Of a stretch of 26,726 nt of DNA, positions 8,390-14,653 are shown piece after piece; position 1 is the first letter of the stretch, and each line of letters opens with the position of its first letter. Both the position numbers and the translations under genes were made by a program. Origin of the DNA: Paralcaligenes sp039935015 (GTDB lineage Bacteria > Pseudomonadota > Gammaproteobacteria > Burkholderiales > Burkholderiaceae_B); NCBI GenBank assembly GCA_039935015.1, contig JBDTLC010000101.1, forward strand, positions 1-26,726. Direction: 5' to 3'. Below the pieces are notes generated by a model. The model saw only the letters and a program-made list of their open reading frames with translations. It was not told where the DNA came from and did not search any database.

Positions 8390-9012
8390 GTACACCCCAA
8401 GCATCCAGCACCATCTTCATTGTTGACGACGATGAAGCCGTCCGCGACTCGCTGCGATGGTTACTTGAAGCTAATGGCTACCGGGTTCGAAGCTTTGGCG
8501 GAGCAGAAGAGTTCCTCAACGCCTACGACCCCGAACAGGTTGGCGTACTAATTGCCGACGTGCGCATGCCTGGCATGAGCGGCCTGGAGCTGCAAGAAGC
8601 TCTAATTGCACGCCAGGCTCCTTTACCTATTGTGTTTATTACGGGCCACGGCGACGTTCCCATGGCCGTATCAACGATGAAAAAAGGTGCAGTCGATTTC
8701 CTTGAAAAGCCCTTCAACGAAACCGACCTTCGCACAATCGTCGCGAATATGCTCCAACAGGCCAATGAACGGGTCAGCCAGGCCCAGGTGCAAAAAAATC
8801 ACCAGGCGGTTTTAGGCCGTCTGACGGCTCGCGAACAACAGGTTCTGGAACGTATTGTGGCCGGCCGCCTGAACAAACAAATTGCCGGGGACCTGAACAT
8901 CAGCATCAAGACGGTCGAAGCACATCGCGCAAACATCATGGAAAAGCTTGAGGTCACCACCGTCGCAGATCTCATGAAAATCGCCCTGACCAAAGCAGAA
9001 GGGGTGGCATGA
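8386..9012 (+). CDS. FixJ/NarL-type response regulator
   Basis: This 208-residue transcription factor is the likely partner of the upstream kinase. The receiver domain (about 8-125) has the acidic pocket IVDDDE (Asp14-16), the phosphoacceptor Asp58 in LIADVRMPGMSG, the FITGHGD switch segment and the conserved Lys in FLEKPF. The C-terminal LuxR-type helix-turn-helix reads LTAREQQVLERIVAGRLNKQ and SIKTVEAHRANIMEKL, the pattern seen in FixJ. The start at 8386 is preceded by AGGAG and overlaps the kinase stop by ATGA. An in-frame start 54 bases further upstream lies inside the kinase gene and lacks support. The last codons overlap the folD start by another ATGA. Targets are unknown; the divergent aceE promoter is a candidate by position only. 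Confidence 0.93.
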   Translation: MSTPQASSTIFIVDDDEAVRDSLRWLLEANGYRVRSFGGAEEFLNAYDPEQVGVLIADVRMPGMSGLELQEALIARQAPLPIVFITGHGDVPMAVSTMKKGAVDFLEKPFNETDLRTIVANMLQQANERVSQAQVQKNHQAVLGRLTAREQQVLERIVAGRLNKQIAGDLNISIKTVEAHRANIMEKLEVTTVADLMKIALTKAEGVA

Positions 9013-9863
9013 GCGCTCGCATCATCGATGGCAAGGCGTTGTCGGCCAGTATAAAAGCCGAGGTCGCGCGACGCGTTAACGCCTTAGCGAGCCAGGGAAT
9101 CACACCCGGTCTGGCGGTCGTTCTAGTGGGCGAAGACCCTGCCTCGCAAGTGTATGTGCGTAACAAAGCCGCCGCCTGTGAAAAAGCTGGCCTGCATTCA
9201 AAAGTCGTACGCCTCGCCGCCAATATCAGTGAAGACACTTTGCTCGGCGTCGTGCGCGAGCTCAATAATGATGCACGCGTACACGGCATCCTGGTGCAGT
9301 TGCCTCTACCCGCGCAGATCAATTCCAGCAAAGTCATTGAAACGATCGTGCCTGCCAAAGACGTTGACGGTTTTCACATCAGCAATGCCGGCTTGCTCAT
9401 GACGGGCCGGCCCCTAGTTCGTCCGTGCACCCCCTACGGCATCATGAAGATACTGGAATCCGAAAACATAGCGTTACGCGGCGCGGAAGCTGTCGTGGTG
9501 GGAGCCAGCAACATCGTCGGCAAACCCATGGCCCTGCTGCTCCTGGCAGCAGGCGCCACGGTCACGCTGTGCAACTCCAAAACCCGTGACTTGGGCGCAC
9601 AGACACGTCGAGCCGACGTACTCGTGGTGGCGACCGGTCATGCGCACATGATTACGGGCGACATGATCAAACCCGGCGCCATCGTCATCGACGTGGGGAT
9701 CAATCGTCAGGCCGATGGCAAACTTACGGGCGACGTCGAGTTCGAATCAGCGTACAAAGTTGCTGGCGCCATCACACCTGTGCCGGGTGGAGTGGGGCCC
9801 ATGACTATTGCCATGCTGCTGGTCAACACACTCGAAGCCGCCGAACGCGGCGTCCATAGCTAG
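9009..9863 (+). CDS. folD: Methylenetetrahydrofolate dehydrogenase / cyclohydrolase
   Basis: FolD is a cytosolic bifunctional enzyme. It oxidises 5,10-methylene-tetrahydrofolate with NADP+ and hydrolyses the methenyl form to 10-formyl-tetrahydrofolate for purine and fMet-tRNA synthesis. The 284 residues match the family. Tyr49 and the catalytic Lys53 lie in QVYVRNKAAACEKAG. QLPLP and KDVDGFH are present, as is the NADP motif VGASNIVGKPM. The C-terminal signature PVPGGVGPMT is also present. The ATG overlaps the response regulator stop codon (ATGA, 9009-9012), so translation is probably coupled to the regulator, an unusual setting for a housekeeping gene. Confidence 0.96.
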   Translation: MSARIIDGKALSASIKAEVARRVNALASQGITPGLAVVLVGEDPASQVYVRNKAAACEKAGLHSKVVRLAANISEDTLLGVVRELNNDARVHGILVQLPLPAQINSSKVIETIVPAKDVDGFHISNAGLLMTGRPLVRPCTPYGIMKILESENIALRGAEAVVVGASNIVGKPMALLLLAAGATVTLCNSKTRDLGAQTRRADVLVVATGHAHMITGDMIKPGAIVIDVGINRQADGKLTGDVEFESAYKVAGAITPVPGGVGPMTIAMLLVNTLEAAERGVHS

Positions 9864-9882
9864 ATTTACAGGCTCTCTCATC

Positions 9883-11949
9883 ATGATTTCCAACCCACTG
9901 TTGACGCCCATCGACGCGTTTGTCGACTATGCTGCCGTCACGCCAGAACATATTGTGCCCGCGCTCACCGAACTGATTTCCCAGGCGCGCGCCGCAGTCA
10001 ACCAAGCTGCGAATCCCGATTGCGATCCTGATTGGGACAACTTTATTACTCCACTTGAAAATGCGTCAGAAAGGCTTTGGCGTGCCTGGTCGGTGGCCAG
10101 CCACCTCAATGCCGTCGTCAACACACCCGAGTTGCGCGAAGCCTACAACCTGTCTCTTGCACACGTTACCGAATTTTCCACCTGGATGGGTTTGCACACC
10201 GGCCTATATACCCAATACCAACGCCTGCGGGCCAGCCCGCAGTACCACCAATTATCGCCTACGCGGGCGCGAATCATCGATATGGCCTTACGCGATTTCC
10301 GCTTAAGCGGAGTCGAACTCGTCGGCACGGCGCGAGAACGTTACGCACAGATTTCCGACCAGGAAGCGCAAGTTTCCCAAAAGTTTTCTGAAAACGTGCT
10401 CGACGCAACCGACAATTGGTCGATGCATATTGAAGACGAAACGCGTCTTGACGGCGTCCCCGCCCACACCCTGCAGGCAGCGCGCACCGCTGCCACGGAA
10501 AAAAATTTGACGGGATGGCTGTTGACGCTCAAGATGCCGTGCTATTTGCCAGTCATGCAACATGCGAAAAACAGAGATCTGCGCGAAACGTTGTACCGCG
10601 CCCATGCCACATTGGCTTGCGAACAAGGCGACCCTGCACTAGACAATTCCAGGCTCATCGAACAAATGCTGGCGTTACGGGCCGAGCAGGCACAACTGCT
10701 CGGTTTCCCCGATTTTGCTGCCTTGCGCCTGCAGACTCGGATGGCCGACAACGCCGAACAGGTCCTGAAATTTTTACGTCAGTTGGCCACGCAGGCCAAG
10801 CCTTACGCACTACGCGATCTCGAACAATTACGCCAGTTCGCCAAAAATGAACTCGCTCTCGATGTCCTTGAAATGTGGGATATCCCTTTTGCGACAGAGC
10901 GCCTGCGTGAAACACGCTACGCCTATTCAGAAGAAGAAATCAAACCGTATTTCACTGAGCCTGCTGTATTCAAAGGCTTGTTCGGCGTCATGGAAAAACT
11001 GTTCGACGTACGGGTTCGCAACAGCAACGTCGCCACATGGCGCCCCGATGCGCGGGCCCTGCAGATTGAAACCCGAGAAGGAAAACTGCTCGGACACCTC
11101 TTGATTGATCTATACGCGCGCAGCGGCAAGCAAGGCGGCGCCTGGGTCGACAGTGAACGGAATCGGCGCAAAATTGACGGCCAAATCCAAACGCCAATCG
11201 CTTACCTGACCTGCAACTTCTCGGGGCCGCAGGGAGCCAAACCTGCACTCCTTACCCACGACGACGTCATAACCCTGTTTCACGAAAGCGGTCATGCTCT
11301 GCATGCCTTGCTCTCCGAAGTCGACGATCCCGCTGCTGCCGCATTTGCCAGCGTAGAGTGGGACGCCATCGAGTTGCCGTCGCAATTCATGGAAAATTTC
11401 TGCTGGGAATGGCCTGTTGTCCAGACACTGTCGGCTCACGTCGATACCGGCCTGCCTTTACCCCGTGACCTGTACGACAAATTGCTGGCTGCCAAAAATT
11501 TTCAGAGTGGCATGCAAACCGTCAGACAGATCGAGTTCGCGCTTTTCGACATGCTCATCCACCATCAGAAAGCCGGACTAGAGATCCGCGAAGTATTGGA
11601 CACCTTGCAGCGGGTGCGCCAAGAAGTGGCCGTCTTGTTTGCGCCATCGTGGCAACGATTCCCACACAACTTTTCGCACATATTCGCGGGAGGCTACGGC
11701 GCCGGCTATTACAGCTACAAATGGGCTGAGGTATTGTCTGCCGACGCGTACGCAGCCTTCGAAGAGGAATCTGGCAGCCCAGCGCAGCGTGACACTCTGA
11801 ACCCAACCATCGGGCAGCGCTATCGCAAAGAGATCCTGGCCGTAGGCGGCACGCGGCCCGCCGCCGATTCCTTTTACGCGTTTCGAGGCAGAGCGCCCAG
11901 CATGGATGCCCTGCTACGCCACAACGGCATGGCAAGTACTGACTTATAA
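9883..11949 (+). CDS. prlC: Oligopeptidase A, M3 family zinc metallopeptidase
   Basis: This cytosolic endopeptidase of 688 residues degrades short peptides, including cleaved signal peptides; E. coli OpdA/PrlC is about 680 residues. The zinc site is the thermolysin-like HESGH motif (His467, Glu468, His471). The third ligand, Glu497, lies in WDAIELPSQFMENF, as the M3 family requires. The C-terminal region FSHIFAGGYGAGYYSYKWAE is also characteristic. I chose the ATG at 9883 (MISNPLLTPIDAF). An earlier in-frame ATG lies inside folD in another frame, and its extra 25 residues do not look like the family. It follows folD by 19 bases, so it may be part of the same transcript. Confidence 0.94.
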   Translation: MISNPLLTPIDAFVDYAAVTPEHIVPALTELISQARAAVNQAANPDCDPDWDNFITPLENASERLWRAWSVASHLNAVVNTPELREAYNLSLAHVTEFSTWMGLHTGLYTQYQRLRASPQYHQLSPTRARIIDMALRDFRLSGVELVGTARERYAQISDQEAQVSQKFSENVLDATDNWSMHIEDETRLDGVPAHTLQAARTAATEKNLTGWLLTLKMPCYLPVMQHAKNRDLRETLYRAHATLACEQGDPALDNSRLIEQMLALRAEQAQLLGFPDFAALRLQTRMADNAEQVLKFLRQLATQAKPYALRDLEQLRQFAKNELALDVLEMWDIPFATERLRETRYAYSEEEIKPYFTEPAVFKGLFGVMEKLFDVRVRNSNVATWRPDARALQIETREGKLLGHLLIDLYARSGKQGGAWVDSERNRRKIDGQIQTPIAYLTCNFSGPQGAKPALLTHDDVITLFHESGHALHALLSEVDDPAAAAFASVEWDAIELPSQFMENFCWEWPVVQTLSAHVDTGLPLPRDLYDKLLAAKNFQSGMQTVRQIEFALFDMLIHHQKAGLEIREVLDTLQRVRQEVAVLFAPSWQRFPHNFSHIFAGGYGAGYYSYKWAEVLSADAYAAFEEESGSPAQRDTLNPTIGQRYRKEILAVGGTRPAADSFYAFRGRAPSMDALLRHNGMASTDL

Positions 11950-11978
11950 TTGCCAAGAATCTATTTTCGAGATTGTCG

Positions 11979-12584
11979 ATGAATCTCTGGAACACCCGTT
12001 TACGGCGCGGCCTTGTGATGACGGCCATGCTGGCCTTCGCAGGCCTGTCTCAGGCACAAAGCACCATCCACAATGTGCGCGGCTTCTTGCCGGACCTGCG
12101 CTTTACTCTCGAAGGCGCTGGCGGTAAAACCGTAACTCAAAATGCCTTCAAAGGAAAAACAGTATTGCTGTTTTTCGGCTATGCCAGTTGTCCCGACATC
12201 TGTCCGACGACCATGGTGCAATTGGCACAAGTCGTAAAAAACCTGGGCGAACAGGCTCACAACGCGCAGATTCTGTTTATTAGCGTCGACCCGCACCGTG
12301 ACACCCCCGACGCGCTCCAGGCGTATGTCAACGCCTTTGACAAGAACGCCATAGGGTTGACTGGCACGGAAAAACAGGTGGCCGATGTAGCGCGACGCTA
12401 CCGGGTGGCCTATCAAATAGAAAAGCCCAAGAACCCCCAGAGCAAAGATTATTTGGTCGCGCACAGCCGCGGCGTGTATATCTTCGACAAAAAAGGTCAC
12501 GCCGAACTGCTCGCTCCCGATACGGAATCAGTCGACACGCTTACCCAAAGCCTGAAGGCGCTACTGGCTAAAACCAATAAGTAG
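11979..12584 (+). CDS. SCO1/SenC/PrrC family copper chaperone
   Basis: Sco proteins have a thioredoxin fold, bind copper on the periplasmic side and help build the CuA centre of cytochrome c oxidase, or act as thiol reductants. The 201 residues show an N-terminal signal peptide (about 1-26: RLRRG, hydrophobic stretch, AGLSQA) and the copper motif CPDICPTT (Cys71, Cys75). The third copper ligand His162 lies in VAHSRGVYIF. SVDPHRDTPD is also typical. There is no lipobox cysteine; export appears to be by a cleavable or uncleaved Sec signal. The start is ambiguous: ATG at 11979, or an in-frame TTG two codons earlier. The gene follows prlC by 29 bases, and a TATAAT hexamer (11945-11950) overlaps the prlC stop, so it may have its own promoter. 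Confidence 0.92.
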   Translation: MNLWNTRLRRGLVMTAMLAFAGLSQAQSTIHNVRGFLPDLRFTLEGAGGKTVTQNAFKGKTVLLFFGYASCPDICPTTMVQLAQVVKNLGEQAHNAQILFISVDPHRDTPDALQAYVNAFDKNAIGLTGTEKQVADVARRYRVAYQIEKPKNPQSKDYLVAHSRGVYIFDKKGHAELLAPDTESVDTLTQSLKALLAKTNK

Positions 12585-12599
12585 CCGTTGCCATTTTTA

Positions 12600-12670
12600 T
12601 GGCACCCACAAGGGGTGCCACTACATACGCGACCGGCACGTATTTGTAGTGGCACCCCTCGTGGGTGCCA
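12600..12670. repeat. REP/BIME-like palindromic element, copy 1
   Basis: Two 21-base arms (12600-12620 and 12650-12670) are inverted copies of each other with one mismatch, separated by 29 bases. The inner flanks CTACATACG and CGTATTTGTAG extend the pairing with a 2-base bulge. Each arm is also a hairpin by itself (TGGCACCC, short loop, GGGTGCCA). It lies between the convergent Sco and flavoprotein reductase genes. A related copy lies at 18831-18902. No T-run follows on either strand, so it is not a textbook terminator, though such a large stem could still protect or stop transcripts. Confidence 0.85.
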
Positions 12671-12759
12671 CAATCACCATTACCAACTTCTTACTACTTA
12701 AACAGAACCACTATTCGCCACATCAAAGCGTCACTCGTTTAAACGAAGTTATTCCATTT

Positions 12760-14184
12760 TCAAGCGCTTTTAACTTGCTGCAATACATCTCTTGCTGGCG
12801 TCAGTTGGCTCGCAGCCTGCCGTAAGGCTGTGCGCAGACCCTCTTCAACCACCGGATGGTAAAACGGCATTTCTAGCATCGTGGGCACAGTCATGTGTTG
12901 CTGTACCGCCCAAGATAGCAAATGGGCAAGATGCTCAATACTGGGTCCCGCCATTTCCGCGCCTAAAAACCGGCCATCGTACTGATCGGCATAAACACGC
13001 AGTTTGCCGCGATTCTTCAACATCACCCGCGAACGCCCCTGGTTGGCAAAATCGACCTCACCAATCACTACGCCAGACGTTGGCAAATCTTTGAAATGCA
13101 CACCAACCTGAGCAATCTGCGGATCGGTAAATACGATGGACAGTGGCGCGCGACGCTGTCCAAGGTGCACCATCGGATATCGCGCCGCATTTTCACCCGC
13201 AATCCGGCCTTCATCGGCGGCTTCATGCAAAAACAGTAGTTCACCGTCTACATCGCCTGCGATAAATAAAGAAGAAGTGCCCAACTGCAAAGTCTGCCGA
13301 TCAAATTCTGGCAGACCTTTGTCATTTAGCACCAAAGAAGTATTCGTGAGATGCAGATGATCCAAATTCGGGCGGCGGCCGACCGTCATTAGCAAATAAT
13401 CGAAACGCTCCAGAACCTCTCGCCCATGCGCATCGGCCCAGCGCACCTCCACTTCGCTGCCGTCACGCACGGCGGATATGATCCGGGTATTAAGCGAAAG
13501 CGAAAACTCAGCTTGAAAAGCAGCCAATGCACTCGCCTTGACCTCGGGGTCGCTCAAACCGCCCAAGCTGGCACTACGCCCCAGCAAACGTACATGTACA
13601 CCCAAGCGTGCCAATGCTTGTCCCAGTTCCAGGCCGATAACGCCTGGCCCGACGACCATCACGCGACGTGGCAGGTCGTTCCAATAAAATACATCATCAT
13701 TCACAATCAGCCGATCACCCAAGGCTTTATAGCTGTCGGGCACAACCGGAGTAGACCCCGTTGCGATAACGACTCGAGACGCTTCAACCCGAGTATGCTC
13801 GCCCACCTGCAACACCGTATCGGAGAGGAAACGGGCATAGCCGCGAATTTTGTCCTGTGCAGGGATACTGTCGATGCTTTCCAGCACAAAACCCACAAAC
13901 CGATCGCGTTCGCTTTTGACACGATCCATGACTTCGACGCCATTGACGCGTATAGGACTATCGACATGGACACCAAACGGCGAGGTATTTGCAGCCGAAT
14001 GAGCCGCGTCGGCGGCGGCGATCAATAGTTTGGATGGCATGCAACCTACACGGGCGCAGGTCGTGCCATAAGGGCCGCCCTCGACAATCACGGCGTTCAG
14101 GCCAGCCGCTTTAACAGCCCGATAAGCGGACATGCCCGCCGTTCCAGCGCCAATAATAGCGACGTCTATTTTAAGAATTTTCAT
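12760..14184 (-). CDS. Pyridine nucleotide-disulfide oxidoreductase, Lpd/MerA-like flavoprotein in a copper-regulated unit
   Basis: This 474-residue flavoprotein belongs to the dihydrolipoamide dehydrogenase/mercuric reductase family. It has the FAD motif GAGTAG (12-17) and the redox disulfide TTCARVGCMPSK (Cys43, Cys48). An NAD(P) motif VGPGVIGLELG and the second FAD segment LFIAGDVDG follow. The C-terminal HPVVEE (His443, Glu448) matches the E3 His-Glu pair. It is not MerA: the vicinal C-terminal cysteines and fused N-terminal metal-binding domain are absent. It also lacks the lipoyl domain of the LpdA at 485-2272 and is clearly diverged from it. It lies behind copZ on the same strand, under a CueR-type promoter, which suggests a copper- or thiol-stress role; this is inference. 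The ATG at 14184 has AGGAGAG upstream; an in-frame start 48 bases earlier has no support. Confidence 0.85.
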   Translation of the reverse strand: MKILKIDVAIIGAGTAGMSAYRAVKAAGLNAVIVEGGPYGTTCARVGCMPSKLLIAAADAAHSAANTSPFGVHVDSPIRVNGVEVMDRVKSERDRFVGFVLESIDSIPAQDKIRGYARFLSDTVLQVGEHTRVEASRVVIATGSTPVVPDSYKALGDRLIVNDDVFYWNDLPRRVMVVGPGVIGLELGQALARLGVHVRLLGRSASLGGLSDPEVKASALAAFQAEFSLSLNTRIISAVRDGSEVEVRWADAHGREVLERFDYLLMTVGRRPNLDHLHLTNTSLVLNDKGLPEFDRQTLQLGTSSLFIAGDVDGELLFLHEAADEGRIAGENAARYPMVHLGQRRAPLSIVFTDPQIAQVGVHFKDLPTSGVVIGEVDFANQGRSRVMLKNRGKLRVYADQYDGRFLGAEMAGPSIEHLAHLLSWAVQQHMTVPTMLEMPFYHPVVEEGLRTALRQAASQLTPARDVLQQVKSA

Positions 14185-14273
14185 GCTATTTCTCTCCTGT
14201 CTGGATGAAAACCATCCACCGCGCTGTACCAACCTGACCTGGCCTGCCGCAGCTTTGGAAACCGAAAGAACAC

Positions 14274-14477
14274 TCAGGCCACCTGTTGAGGGGTGTAACC
14301 CGCCTCACGAATTGCGGCCTCGATCGCCACAGCATCACTGGCACCTTCCACGGTAACACGATGACTTGCCGTCACGGCCAGTACCGACACACCGGGGGCC
14401 ACTTCATGCACGGCTGTGGTAATCGTTTTAACGCAATGGCCACAAGTCATATCTGGTACTAAAAATTCAATTTTCAT
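14274..14477 (-). CDS. copZ: CopZ-like heavy-metal-associated (HMA) copper chaperone
   Basis: This 67-residue ferredoxin-like protein carries Cu(I) in the cytosol, probably to CopA. The metal motif MTCGHC (Cys12, Cys15) sits after strand one, and the pattern up to AIREAGYTPQ is that of stand-alone HMA chaperones. I chose the ATG at 14477 (MKIEFLVPDM), which has an AGAGG Shine-Dalgarno 5 bases upstream. An in-frame ATG at 14492 has none and would leave almost no leader after the predicted CueR promoter. It is the first gene of a minus-strand unit whose second gene, 89 bases on, is the flavoprotein reductase. The proposed transcription start is about 28 bases before the ATG. Confidence 0.9.
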   Translation of the reverse strand: MKIEFLVPDMTCGHCVKTITTAVHEVAPGVSVLAVTASHRVTVEGASDAVAIEAAIREAGYTPQQVA

Positions 14478-14511
14478 ATCTACCTCTGTCATGCAACGCT
14501 AGCCAATTTGT

Positions 14512-14542
14512 AGTGTAAACCTTACTATGATTGGAAGCTCAA
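14512..14542 (-). promoter_or_regulatory. copZ: CueR-type promoter/operator for copZ and the flavoprotein gene
   Basis: On the minus strand, -35 TTGAGC (14537-14542) and -10 TACACT (14512-14517) are separated by 19 bases, the overlong spacer typical of MerR-family promoters. The operator dyad at 14519-14539 has half-sites AGCTTCC and GTAAGGT, close to the CueR pattern ACCTTCC/GGAAGGT known from enterobacterial copA. The encoded CueR at 16936-17343 is the likely activator, responding to Cu(I). Confidence 0.82.
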
Positions 14543-14591
14543 GTTCCAATGAGCCCTATTTCACATTATTAAGCGATACGTCATGATAAGC

Positions 14592-14622
14592 TTGACATTA
14601 CCATAATGTTAAGGTTAACACT
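14592..14622 (+). promoter_or_regulatory. copA: CueR-type promoter/operator for copA-cueR
   Basis: A -35 TTGACA (14592-14597) and a -10 AACACT (14617-14622) are separated by 19 bases. The spacer ends in AAGGTT exactly as in the divergent promoter, and the dyad at 14595-14615 has half-sites ACATTAC and GTTAAGGT. Transcription would start near 14629, which rules out the in-frame ATG at 14606 and supports the copA start at 14654. The two divergent CueR boxes are centred 76 bases apart. Confidence 0.8.
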
Positions 14623-14653
14623 ATGCGGTATCCAAACATTAACAAGACTTTAT

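Noticed and set aside
11555..12028. A 157-codon minus-strand open frame across the prlC-Sco junction
   Set aside because: It overlaps two well-supported genes on the other strand and shows an Arg/Cys-rich composition typical of a shadow frame.
12735..12746. Perfect 12-base palindrome TCGTTTAAACGA downstream of the flavoprotein gene as a terminator
   Set aside because: It has no loop and no T-run after it on the minus strand; an operator role is possible, but nothing supports it at a gene end.
12760..14184. Mercuric reductase (merA) identity
   Set aside because: The C-terminal vicinal cysteines and the fused HMA domain are missing, and there are no merT/merP genes; only the shared disulfide-reductase core is present.
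14606..14653. Upstream in-frame ATG as the copA start
   Set aside because: It falls inside the CueR operator, between the -35 and -10 elements, so it would not be transcribed from that promoter; the extra residues do not resemble CopA.
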